A stretch of DNA of 64,000 bases, from positions 1-64,000 of the forward strand of contig CAJNYU010004017.1 in the NCBI GenBank assembly GCA_905331475.1. Reading direction: 5' to 3'. How positions within the stretch are numbered: the stretch's first letter is position 1; every line of letters begins with the position of its first letter. The translations under genes and the position numbers were made by a program. Shown here piece by piece: positions 1-11,365 of this stretch. This stretch comes from Rotaria socialis (lineage: Eukaryota; Rotifera; Eurotatoria; Philodinida; Philodinidae). Below the pieces are notes generated by a model. It did no database searches. It was not told the DNA's origin and was given only the letters and a program-made list of their open reading frames with translations.

Positions 1-117
1 TGGCGTAAACTCATGCAGGACAATCTAGGAAGAAACTGGCATCAACTTGCAAGAAACCGAACGACATATAAAGAACGAACAGCTGAAGTGCTTTCATCAT
101 TGTTATCTTCCCTTTAA
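1..117 (+). CDS. 3' end of an unidentified protein-coding gene (partial, last exon)
   Basis: Frame 1 is open from the first base for 38 codons and stops at TAA 115-117. The tail has a tryptophan/arginine-rich stretch (NWHQLARNRTTYKERTAE) followed by a serine/leucine-rich end. An AATAAA signal lies 8 bases after the stop at 126-131, which supports a true gene end rather than a chance frame. The family is not recognised. A W..LA..R..Y pattern near the C-terminus can occur in reverse transcriptases of non-LTR elements, so a retroelement tail is possible, but this is a guess. The rest of the gene lies outside the window. Confidence 0.4.
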   Translation, partial: WRKLMQDNLGRNWHQLARNRTTYKERTAEVLSSLLSSL

Positions 118-1760
118 CTTGGTTGAATAAAAGCTATTGATGATTGATGAATAACAATAATGCATCGAACTCAATTCTTGAAAATCTTGAATAAATATGC
201 ATATGAATGATCGGATGGGAATAACTTAAATGGTATTTGATTGCATAAGATTTATTTTCTCAAATGTGTATCTATCCATAAATATGTGGATCACAAAGTT
301 TGCTATTTGCTTATTTTCGATGTTGATAAAATACATTTTCTAGCAGTTTTTTTTATGGACTCGCTTGTAATTGTCAAATACCATCTATAAAAGCCAATTT
401 ATGTGTTTAAAGGTAGAATTTTCTTTGTTAACAGATTTATTAGTTTGTACACTGTAGATATAATAGAGTGAGATCAGTTTATTAGACTGATGTATTGTGT
501 TTTTGAGGTTAACAGTGCTGGACTCATGTTTCAGAGTCACATGTCGTTATATATCAAGCATACAAGAGTAGCAATTTAAAGATATTTATTTCGACATTAA
601 CGATCACTCATACTTATTATATACCCATGGCTACTAGAAAATTATGTTATTTTCGTTTCGTTGACAATTCTTGTTTTAAATCATCTTTAAAAAAAACAGA
701 AAGTGTATCTAGTAGTATCCGTGTTGGATCATATAGTTTCCTTTATATAATATTGTGTCGACCGATAAGAAGATTATGACATATATGCCCTTTCTTTTGT
801 TTCAATACAGTGAGAGTAGGTAGACATTTTGTATCTAAATAATCTGATGTCACAATTGATAATAGTTGTCTATTCACTCTATCCTCTCTCTTCCTCTCTA
901 TTTAACCGTTCTTATCTCCATGTTTCTTCTCTCTTATATAAGTTTGTGTTTCGTTTGAAATAGACACAACTGAAGCAATGGAGTAGTGTAAAAAAACGTT
1001 TATATCGAGTATGATGGTAAGATTACTCGTTCATTTTGCCAACAGGCACCTTAAATAAAATAAAAACAAGGATAGGCACGAAAGAAACTAGTCGCCCATC
1101 CGTCATTTTCGTGCTATAAATAGTGTCGAAGAGTGCATCTATTTATCATTGGATTTAAAATCATTGTGAGACGAGGGTAGTTGCAGTACGTTATGATCAT
1201 AGAGTTCTTTTTCTCATTTGATATTTCTATTGGAAAGATGAGCTCATAGCTTAACTTAGTTTAATGAATAAAAAATTAATACTCGTTTTCTTCTATTATT
1301 TCAATAGTGCTTGATTAAGTTTTCGGGTTGTTAATCTTTATCATTCATTGATGAGGCAATGTTATCAATTAAGTGATCATCAAAAGTAGAACCTAACTGA
1401 TGAAATTTGTCGTATAGTTGGTTCATCCAGACTTGATAGTTTATTTCGATATGCGCGTCAATAAAAAAATAAGAAGTTTACATTAAAATATTGTTTTTCA
1501 TTTCTAGACTATGAATAACGATGATCGACAATTTATTTTCCATATAATTCAACGTTATTTCAATAATGCTCAAACACTCATAATAATAATAATAACGATC
1601 CTAACCCTGTTTTCTTCTAAACGAACATTTTTTAGCGTTGCGCACATACTTTTATCTCGGTGTTCGTCAATAAGATATCTATTAGATGCTGTGCTTTGAA
1701 AATGAACACATAGATGTATTCATAGTTTTTTTTTGCTTTCTTTGTTCAAGATTTTAAAGA
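118..1760. other. Intergenic, upstream of cyanase
   Basis: AT-rich sequence with the AATAAA of the preceding gene at 126-131. Only one short chance frame (1511-1699) is present. A pyrimidine tract ending in AG at about 1735-1750, just before the cyanase ATG, could be the acceptor of a 5'UTR intron. No repeats or RNA genes were recognised. Confidence 0.5.
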
Positions 1761-2219
1761 ATGAATTTATCGGAAGTATCAAAACAATTACTCGATGCAA
1801 AAAGAAAAAGCAATTTGACATTTATGGATATTGGACAAAAGCTAGGACATGATGAAGTATGGGTTGCTGCTTTATTTTATGGACAAGCAAGTTTTCCTGA
1901 TGAAAAAGAATGTCAAAAACTACTTGATATACTCAACGCAAACTTAACATCTGAACAGATACGCGAATTAACACATCCACCACATAAAGGTGCAACTCTT
2001 GAATCATTACCACCAAGAGATCCATTACTTTATCGATTTCATGAAATTCTTCTTCAATACGGTGTACCAATTAAAGAAGTTATACATGAAAAATTCGGAG
2101 ACGGGATAATGTCAGCTGTTGATTTTACAGTTAAAGTCGACAAAGATGAAACGATGAAAGAAGCGCCACGAGTAAATATTACTATGTCAGGCAAATTTTT
2201 ACCATATAAACGATGGTGA
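1761..2219 (+). CDS. cynS: Cyanate hydratase (cyanase)
   Basis: Cyanase converts cyanate plus bicarbonate into carbamate and CO2; carbamate decays to ammonia, so the enzyme detoxifies cyanate in the cytosol. The 152-residue ORF matches the usual family length (about 150-160) and starts at the only sensible ATG. The N-terminal helical domain (about 1-75) leads into the catalytic C-terminal domain with the signature around YRFHEILLQYG and HEKFGDGIMSAVDF. The three catalytic residues of the family are present as Arg92, Glu95 and Ser118. The end (GKFLPYKRW) resembles fungal and plant cyanases more than that of E. coli. The frame is intact and intronless, and an AATAAA lies at 2292-2297. Cyanase is patchy in animals and usually explained by horizontal transfer; here it sits among ordinary animal genes with similar base composition, so if acquired it is well settled. 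Family assignment is firm; origin is inferred. Confidence 0.95.
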   Translation: MNLSEVSKQLLDAKRKSNLTFMDIGQKLGHDEVWVAALFYGQASFPDEKECQKLLDILNANLTSEQIRELTHPPHKGATLESLPPRDPLLYRFHEILLQYGVPIKEVIHEKFGDGIMSAVDFTVKVDKDETMKEAPRVNITMSGKFLPYKRW

Positions 2220-2291
2220 TTTTATTTATTACATATTAACAAATCTGTTTATGTACGCCTTTTTACGTTAAGTATCAACAAAAAAGTATCA

Positions 2292-2297
2292 AATAAA
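2292..2297 (+). terminator. Poly(A) signal of cyanase
   Basis: AATAAA 73 bases after the cyanase stop codon, in the expected place for the 3' end of its transcript. Confidence 0.55.
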
Positions 2298-4384
2298 CAA
2301 GAAGAAACATGTTGTGATTTCACTATCGTGTATATTAATTAGTGTAGCAAATATTGGAAACTTAACATTTTAATGATAGTTAGTATTTTTTAGTTTTAAC
2401 CATATTCTTTTCGTATCTTTGACTATGACATTTATCTATTTCTTAAAAAAATTCAAAACAGAGTGTATAATATGAAAATCTAGAAATGTAATATCACAAA
2501 TTGTGTTTTGAATGTATACTTTTTACTATCTCTAAGTTGAAACAATAAATGTTGATAGATATCTGCAGTATGAAACAAAGATTTTCAGGCGAAAAAGTAA
2601 AAGTAACTGAGAAAAGCGAAAGCGGGAGCAACTCTGATTACTGTGTTTAATTGCTTTGTATTTGCAATGAACATGTTTACTTACTAATCAAACAAGGAAC
2701 GGCAATGGATTAGAAGATAAGATATGCCAAAGCAGAGAATATATAATGCGCCCACTATCGAAATTTAGCCTAGGAGAGGACTTCAACAATCGCTTCTTTG
2801 TGCATGAAGTGACATTCTCATCGAAATCGAAATTTTCAACTTCCGGAAAGCTTTTACTTAGTTTATTTTTGAAGAGGCACTCAATTCATACTTCAATTTA
2901 GAGAAACAGTTCCTCCTCAAAGATTTCTATCCGTCTTGCCAAGCACAATTGAACTGATGAAAGTTTCTATGAAAAAGAAAATATAGAGAGAGACCGAATG
3001 CTATTCTATATCGAACAATGAGTATTGTTCTTCATACTAACTATTCACAGTATCTATCAATAGTTCACAGTAAGATGCAACTAGTTTTGAATATTTACTC
3101 TATTTATAAAGCTTTTGAGAGTAGTTCCGTTGAGGCTAAAATGTGGAACTTATATATTTGATTTAGGCTCACTAAGCTGTTGTAAAAACAAGGTTACATG
3201 AAAATCTTCCGTAAAAATTCACGTTACTTCTAAAATCTATAATTAAGACATACGTATGTAATGTGTGACAGATGGTCTTGCTAGGGTCTGTAATGGTAGC
3301 ATACAATCATTGCTAAGGTTTGTAATAGTAAAACGGCAGATTTTGAAGATTCATTACAATTTGAACCCCAATTAATAATGATATCTAATTAGTGAGCATA
3401 GATTTTTAATTCTTAAAGGTTTACGTCTGTGATGTGAAGGAGCCTGGGGAACCACCAATACCTTGTGTTGAAATTTACACATTATTTTCTTTGAAAATAT
3501 ATGTAAGTACCACAAAATCTAGAATTCTAGATGTTTCATGCATATATATTATCTCTATGTCACTAAATGCTATTTCATGCCAGTACATACCAATAGATGC
3601 AGATAAATAGAAGTTGATACGAATAGATACTAATAAAAATTATACTCGTATCGACACACCCCTCTGTATAGTTACTAAATGTTTAGTACAACGAAAAATC
3701 CATTGATCAGACCCAAGAGAGCATTTTATTTATTATTTATCTGTTGAAAACTTTTGTATACATAAATTTAGCTACTCAAAAATATCTTATTCAATCATAG
3801 CATCTTTTCCTACAGTGAAACCATGAGGAAATTAAATGCAAATCAAACCATCGTCATCAGATGTAATTATTTTGATTCAAAATATATGCGTTCGATCTAA
3901 GAAACTATATGACGGAAATTAATCGTGCTAAGCTAAGTCAGAAGAAAATTGGAAGCCACCAAAGAATGATGAGATGAATATAACAAAAACGCAATAATCA
4001 CGACTACATAGTATTGGATACTTGTTTCAGTAATGATAAGATGAAACAACGCAATACGTCATAAGTTTAGGCGCAGATTTTTACTCTATCGCTACTTTGC
4101 ATCGACAGCCAGACTCTTGCATTGAGAGGTTTTCGCAAACATAGTTAGATATTTGAATCATTAAACAGCATCAAATTTAAGCTGGGATCACCGTGAATAT
4201 GATATCACGTTTTGTTTTAGTTTTAAAAACGCACATCGAAATCGATTTTCTACTATTGATATTATTCGATTGATTAACATGAAATGTAAAGAGACAATTT
4301 CAAAGATAATTAGAAATATCCGTTAACAATCATTTTAACTCATGTCGCATGAGTAAAATCAATGTATATATTTAAAAAGAAATT
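2298..4384. other. Intergenic between tail-to-tail cyanase and KCMF1 genes
   Basis: AT-rich spacer with no supported gene. It contains an imperfect direct repeat of about 21 bp at 3278 and 3310 (ttgcta.ggt.tgtaat.gta). Otherwise nothing is recognised. Confidence 0.5.
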
Positions 4385-6584
4385 TTAACATAATTCTTCT
4401 TTATCGATACTAGTATTCATCAATGAGAGCATCAATGATTGTAAGAAAAATGAATGATCTTGCTCGGAATCTATTATTCGTGATGACTCGTTTCCATGAT
4501 CAGCTTTTAGAATTCTGAAATGTAAAATTAAGTTGAATTAAGATTCAGTGATGAAGCGAAAACTTACTTTCCAAGTAATGATCGTGAATCACTTTCTGAA
4601 TTTCTCAATGAGCAATCATTGACCGTATTAGTTTCAGTTGGAATATTAGTATCTGTTATAAAATTAATATTACTAAATGTAGAGGAAACATCTTGTTGCC
4701 ATAATTGATAATTAGATGCTGTTGGCTCAGTTAAGATCATTTGTTGTTGAATAGGATTAAGATATTTTTGCTTGATATTCGATAGATTTGATCTAATGTA
4801 AATAAATAGATATTTAGAGAGATAGAGAGCTTCCAATACGGACTGATGGGAACAAAAATTTCGTAAAATTAGATTTTATTATTTTTTTCGGGTGGCGTTT
4901 TTTCTTTCTTATGAATTACTTGTTATAATAAAGGGAATTTTCTAGAAATTATTTTTTTCAAATATTGGAAAGTTCGTAAATTTATTGTACGCTTTTTTTA
5001 ATTCTCCCAAGATAATCATGGAAAATGGTGATCATCAGTATTATAATTCAACTTGATGAAAAAACTAGTTGTAGAGACGATGTCTATAGATTTCAATTCT
5101 TTCACGTTATGATCTATCGATACATTTAATTTTCAACTATGTTTCAATCTATAAATAGGATAGTTTTGTTTTTGTTTAGTCTATGATTCTTTTATAAATT
5201 GATTTCATGTAGAAATTAGAGATAAACGCAAAGTAAATTTCAATTTACAGATTATTTTTCTGATATTACTTATATATGGTACATACTTTTTCTGAACTAT
5301 TCGCTCGTTATTTGTCGATTCAAGTGTTGGAACAGATGATGTAAGAAAAAATGGTGAATTGGCTAAATCAGAAAGTGGAGAATCAAAATCTGGATGAAAA
5401 ATAAATACATATAAATATTTTCTTTTCGTTTTTTAATATTTAAGATATACCAAATAGAGGATCTTGAGAAAAAAGTATAGCTGCATATGGATCTGACACA
5501 ATTGTATTTTCTATTGTTGTATCAAACGGAATACGAAATGCACCAGTCGTTGTACGAGATACTGTTCCATATGGACAATTATTAAAATGACCTAGATAGC
5601 ATCATTATTTTCTTCATTTAATTATTTTAAATTATAAAAAACCGTTACCTCTATGACTTCCTCGAGAACTTTTCGTTGCTGATTGTCTTGAAAGAGCGTG
5701 TCGATGAGATGCTATATTCTTATTTAATGTTGCATTACTAGAATCATTCCGAATCATTGTTTGTGTCAATCTTTGACGAGCTGCTTCTTGACGACGACTT
5801 TCTTCTTTAGTAAACAATCGTTCTGCAAGTATATATAACGGTAATCCTTCATCTTCATCTTCGTCTTGATCAAAATCTTCCTTTTAAGATAAAAATTTTA
5901 ATTTATTTATCATTGTAATCAAATCATTTACTTTTCTAGTTTCAAATTGTTTCATTTGATTTGTCGATAAATCGCCATCATCATGTTCTCTTGCAATATG
6001 ATCAGCTAATGAAACAAAGCGTGATTGATATCCTTCTAATGGATTAATTACGCATATAGGACACATCTAGAAATAACTCAACGTACAAGCAATTTTCACA
6101 ACAATCAATTTACATACAACAGCTTGATTTGTTTTAGTTTCGGACAACATGATTGAATGTTTTTCTAAACAATGTAATAATAAAGTATTTGCTGTGAAAC
6201 CAGATAAACCACAATAGGGACATGTTAATGAAACAACGGATCGATAAGATATTAATTCGCCTGCATAGAATAATTCTATGCTCAAAAAAAAAAAGATAAA
6301 TCATTATGGATAAATGAATAAAAAATTGAAAACAACCATATGCTGTTTTAGTTAATATACATTGCATTGGATGCATTTGAATATGATTCTGACTTTCGGC
6401 TGCCATATCATAACATGAACCACAAAGGTCATAATTATCACATTGTAAACATTTATAACGTCGACCAGAAAAATTTGTTTTTAAACATGAATCGCATGAA
6501 ACACCTTTAAATAATAATTAAAAACAAAATTAAATTAAAAAATTTGTATATTAACATCTTTTTTTTACCAATATGTGACGTCAT
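4385..6584 (-). CDS. KCMF1: KCMF1-like E3 ubiquitin ligase (ZZ and C2H2 zinc fingers)
   Basis: Nine exons on the minus strand: 6584-6569, 6504-6337, 6275-6118, 6066-5932, 5880-5649, 5591-5451, 5389-5287, 4792-4568, 4514-4385. They total 1308 bases, exactly 436 codons (435 aa; human KCMF1 is 381). A ZZ finger starts almost at the N-terminus with ligands Cys9, Cys12, Cys24, Cys27, Cys33, Cys36, His46 and His50. Two C2H2-type fingers follow (Cys80/Cys83/His96/His101 and Cys116/Cys119/His137/His142). The middle is an acidic then Arg/Gln-rich region, and the last exon carries the leucine-rich C-terminal helix typical of the family. KCMF1 works with UBR4 in cytosolic ubiquitin-dependent degradation (family knowledge). 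Exon 8 ends at a strong GTAAGT donor whose bases also read as an in-frame TAA, so intron retention would yield a protein lacking the C-terminal helix. Identification is firm; splice sites come from frame and homology. Confidence 0.9.
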
Positions 6585-7734
6585 TCTATATTAGATCTAA
6601 AAACAAACAAATACGTTTGACATTTTCTGTGTTTTAGCTATTCAATTATTATTTCTTCTACTGATGTAATTAGCATTAATCAGTACAATCAGATTATTGC
6701 AGTTCCGATTAGAACGGTAAGCAACGATTGGAATGCCTACTTTTTGGAGACCAGTTTTGAACATCAGATCTTCGCCTTGAAACTATTTCTACTTCAAGGT
6801 ACGATTCTCCTCTGGCTCATATCAAGAGTTTTTTTAATTCTATTTTTGGAAAGATAGTTTATGCCTTATGGCGATCTCTACTATATTAGCATCACAAAAC
6901 TTCTCTAAGGTTATGGTGAACTTTCAACTCTTCTAAAATGAAAATTCAGAAGTAGAATTCCAAAAGATTATTAAAACTATTTGAATTTTTCTATTTTCGA
7001 TTTCTATGCAGTGTTTGAATTATTCTCCTCTCAAATACGGGATCTATAACATGGGTTTCGACTTTAACAACGATACTATTATCAATTTTGTTGGATTAAT
7101 TAGAAAAAAATTAATCTGTAAAAAATGTATTGTCTGATTATATGACAGATTATAATTAATGAATAATCGGTTTCATTCGTCGAATCCAACAAATAGCTTG
7201 ATATGAATCATTTCAGTGCTGAAACAAATGTTCAAATAACGATATCATAGAACATAGATGGAGATAGTTGTTAGCATTGAACAACAGCCGTGTGATATGA
7301 GATATCAAATTGAACAATTTCCATAATCTATCATAGTTTAAAGAATACTGACGATTATTACTCCTTATTCATGTAATTCTTCCATAGTGGTTACGAATAA
7401 AGTAGGAAATACAAATATCTTTAGTAAAAAATCTAATTTTTGTTCTTCATATCGAAAGTCGAGATAAGATATTCGCGGAAGAAACAGTGTTTAATATCAA
7501 AAAGTCTATATGAAAATAATACAAATCGATAGAGATTCCAATCGACTATCAAATACACTTATTATTTTCTTTACGTGTTAATTAGACAGGCAAAGAAAGT
7601 CTCTTGCTAGCGATTTTTGGAATTCGATAGTTGCTTATTTTATATATTTTCAGTATTCTTCATTACCTTCTCGAGTTTTATCGCGTATCAAAAATGTTCA
7701 ATACACGTTCTGTAGTAAAATTGATGTATTATCG
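6585..7734. other. Intergenic upstream of KCMF1, with a small inverted-repeat remnant
   Basis: No gene supported. At 7085-7194 an AT-rich stretch is bounded by inverted 10-12 bp ends (ttgttggatt at 7088-7097 and aatccaacaa at 7183-7192) and contains a second hairpin (gattaatt...aattaatc). This looks like a small MITE remnant, but no target duplication is evident. Confidence 0.4.
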
Positions 7735-7824
7735 TTAACTTTTTCCGGCGGGGTGCTGCCAAATGGTAACATTTTCCCCTAGTGGGTTACGGTAATTTTC
7801 AAACAGGCGGCCGGAAAGGGTTAA
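7735..7824. mobile_element. 90-bp TTAA-flanked MITE (piggyBac-like), copy 1
   Basis: The element is bounded by TTAA on both sides (7735-7738 and 7821-7824), with imperfect inverted ends (ctttttccggc versus gccggaaaggg). It aligns without gaps to a second copy at 8061-8150 and shares the core aacattttcccct. TTAA target sites and CCCTTT-type ends are typical of piggyBac-derived MITEs. It is too short to encode anything. Confidence 0.65.
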
Positions 7825-8060
7825 AATCAAATCTCAAGTTTATTTGAACGCTGCACTATCCACATATTGTGGATCAATAGTATCTCTTCATAATATACGA
7901 TAGTATTTCCCTATTGAATCTTATAAAGATCAAATGAAAGTAGTGCAAGGAAATCTACCTAAAAATACATAGATTAAGTAGAATTTCGATGATCGACGAT
8001 AGGAGATACAATGTTTCACATGTTAGACCTACAGATATTGCGCTAAAAAATTCTTTTTAA
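7825..8060. other. Spacer between the two TTAA MITEs
   Basis: AT-rich, no feature recognised. Confidence 0.4.
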
Positions 8061-8150
8061 TTAACCCTTTTCAGCCGAATGTTGCCATATAGCAACATTT
8101 TCCCCTATAGGAGTACGGCGTTTTTCATATAGCCGGTGGTAAAGGGTTAA
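8061..8150. mobile_element. 90-bp TTAA-flanked MITE (piggyBac-like), copy 2
   Basis: Second copy of the family at 7735-7824 and exactly the same length. It begins ttaaccctttt and ends aaagggttaa. The cores are alike (gttgccatatagcaacattttcccc), with scattered substitutions, so the two copies are old rather than a recent duplication. Confidence 0.65.
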
Positions 8151-11100
8151 GCAACCTTTTGAATTATTTATCGCAATTATCATTACGAAAAAATATCTTA
8201 CTTAAATCCTAATCTTCAATTACTTTTGTGTCTACTATGTGATCTTAATTATATCCTAAGGTTTATATAGAGGAAAGCTAATCATGGTTTTCTGTTTACG
8301 AATTATAGATGTCATATATGGATAATGAAAGATGTTCCTATTTAATTATGCAAAATTGAGCGCAATGATAATACTAGTCTTTGTTGGCATTAAAATCGAT
8401 GAGTTATTTGTACTGAATATAGACTCAAATATAAATGTAATAAAATTAGAATAGTATTTATTGTTACTGTCAGCCGACTTGAACAAGAAAACAAGAAAAC
8501 ATGTAAATAGAAATAAGTTTTTGACGATAATAAAACAACATGCGAATCAGATATTCATTCATTTGTAGATCAAAATAAATGATTGATTTAAATTTTATTC
8601 TTTTTCTTATCGCTATACCAAAAATACATATTCATCAAGAGATAATCTATGTTATTGTGTAGCTTTCTGATTTGTTTTTTGGAAGGCATCGGATATGAAC
8701 CGTATGACAAGAGAAAGACTTTTTGTTGCAGCATAAGCAGGCCAATAAAAAGCAGTCTCTCCGACCTGATTTATTTTGGAAAGAAATAACCGGGCTTCCG
8801 GCAGAAAAAGATCATTATTCTCACTTGATCACATCATAATATAATACCTGTCAATACTGTAAACTTGTGAACGAGTCAATCACTTTGACTGAATTTTTTC
8901 TAGTAAATATAAAAATGCCCAGTTCAATAGGTCATGTGAATTTTTCAAAATAATTTCACGTAAATAAGAATAGAATATGTGATCACATTTTTCTGCAAGT
9001 ATTCCTGATTGAATCAACTGGAATTTTTTTTATTGTTGCGCAAATACAAATTGTCATTCGATGTTCTCAAGATTCGATCGTTTCAATTCACGCTAAACTT
9101 TTGTTTTTATTATATTCTTATCGGAAGCAATATATTCTACTTGAATCTGTTAGTACAATGACTGTATCAATGAATGAATTATAACTTTTTGATTTAAAAA
9201 AAAAGACACAATTGAACTTTAATCTAAATAATATCTGTAAACAGGAAAATTCCATTAAAGGTCGCCGACTCGATGTCATCAGGCTGTTTATTAATGCAGA
9301 ATTAACATTTGCAATAAAAATAGAGACATTTTCCGAAACAGAACCAGTTCAATGATAATAAACACAATTCATCTGAATTCGATCGTCTCTGAAATATGGC
9401 ATAAAACGTATCTTTCTGCAGACGATAGTTGGCCATTCGAAGTATATGTGGTAAAAATATGTTTTACATCGATATCTAGGTTCATCATAAAAGCTATTAG
9501 TTGCAATCGATGCGGAATCAAGATGTGAAACAAGATGTAGCTGTTCTTAATAATGAGTAGATTATATTGTTTTATCCATTTTGGACAAGGTTTTTTGTCA
9601 TTTATTCATTTGATCTTCAAGAAATACCATAGGGAAATATTCCATTCGTTAACACAAGACGTTTTTGACATGTGTTTTGTAATCGTTATGCAACAAACTC
9701 TGTCACGGTCTGCAGGGAGGTCAACATTTTTACATATATATTCTAACACTTTTTGATCGTGTTGCACAAAATTTCAATGACTGTTCACAACCAAGTGCAT
9801 TCAATCATATAAAGTATAAGGCACCTTTACGGACGACAAGAGAACATACGAAAAAGTTCAATTATTTAAGATTATACTCTACGAACACAAAATCGCTAGC
9901 AAGCCAGATGTTTGTGCATATATAGATGCTATGGTTAGTCGTCTAGGAATGTATCATTGATAAAATAGTGCCACTTGAAAGAAAAAGCGTATTTTATTTA
10001 ATCTGTTTCAACAAGAGAGTACATTTGTGATAAGTTGATCTATCAACATTTATAAATTTTTCCGAAAGTGAGTAAGAATGTTAGTACTTATGTGACATGC
10101 ACTTGCACTGACTCAAAAAGAAACAAGTTTAAAGCAGAAAAATTGAAATTGAGACTCTATGCATTCATCAAATGTGAAGATTACCTTGTCAATGCTCTTC
10201 TTAGAGATTAAAATAAATGAGGAAACATCGGATTCACATCCGATTGTTATGTGTACTGCAAAAACTGAGTCAATTTATATATGTTGTAAATAATTCTAAG
10301 AAAAAAAAATTCCTGTACCCCCCCCCCCCCCCCCCCCCAGGGGGGGGGGGNAAATTTCATGACAATTGGATGAGGCTTTCAAGAGTTATCGTGTTAACGG
10401 CCGGGCACACTGACCAAATTTAGAGTGTACTCACTTTTTTTGAGTACACAAAAACAGTTACATTCTTGCTTCACACTTTTGCCCTGCAGATTGAACTAAC
10501 GGTTTTCTCTCGTTTGACTTCTGAAATATTTTCTTTTCATAGTGCATCTACTCTGTAAAACTATAATCTTTTCCCCATGTATCAATCTCATAAGTCGGCG
10601 ATGGAATTAACTGGAGAACTAAAATTTCTTCAACTATACAACGTTCAGAGACCAATAGAAAATTGAAAAAATTCTACAAAAACGGTTCTTGGAAACAAAA
10701 TTTATTAATCAAAAATAGGTTAAATCTCATTCATGTCAAACATTTACTATTCACTCATGTATTCTCAATAATAAACATATCTGATTAATTCACATTGGTA
10801 GACAACCATAATTATATATATTAGCTTTCGTTTTTTGCTGTTGTTTTTGTTACTATCATTAATAAGAAATTAAAATTCTTGCAATTAGATGCACTAGAAT
10901 GAGATCAATTATTTTTCAACGCAAAATAAAGAAAATGTTTTTTCAGTTACATTGTTTATCTGTCTATTTTATTTTTTATGTATAGTTGTCAAAAATAAGT
11001 ATATATATATATATATATATATATTCATAAACGCACCATAGAGAAACAACAGAAAACAAACGATAACAACAGAAAAATAGACTGTATTAAAATGGATATT

Positions 11101-11365
11101 AATATTTAAGACTTTTTTTTTTTATTATTTTAGTACTATTGTTGGACAATAATACACAAAATTAATAAGAATACGTACACTTATACAGATACACACAAAT
11201 AAATAATACAGAAGTTTATATAAATATATATTTAGTTTTTTTTTTAATCGATCAATCACAACAGAAGATCCGGCAAATTTTATTTTTTTCGGCTAAACTA
11301 TCTGGACCTATTCGCAGGGCGGAATGATCATATATAATCAGATTTGAAAACCTTGGTTTTGTTCT
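8151..11365. other. Gene-free AT-rich region
   Basis: No supported gene. Apart from the homopolymer/N spot at 10318-10351 it contains an (AT)n microsatellite at about 10999-11022. The stretch next to the TENT5 stop (from about 10700) is probably its 3'UTR. Confidence 0.45.
10318..10351. repeat. Poly-C/poly-G tract with an ambiguous base (assembly-weak spot)
   Basis: Twenty-one C, one A, eleven G and then an N at 10351. A C-run directly joined to a G-run beside an N is the mark of unresolved homopolymer sequence. The frame that crosses it is meaningless. Confidence 0.8.

Noticed and set aside
1511-1699. 62-codon ATG frame upstream of cyanase
   Set aside because: Ile/Phe-rich product typical of AT-rich chance frames; no family or splice link to cyanase.
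3278-3330. Imperfect direct repeat of about 21 bp
   Set aside because: Only two copies with several mismatches and no associated structure; probably background.
10217-10423. Frame across the poly-C/poly-G tract
   Set aside because: Proline/glycine run comes only from the homopolymer next to an N.
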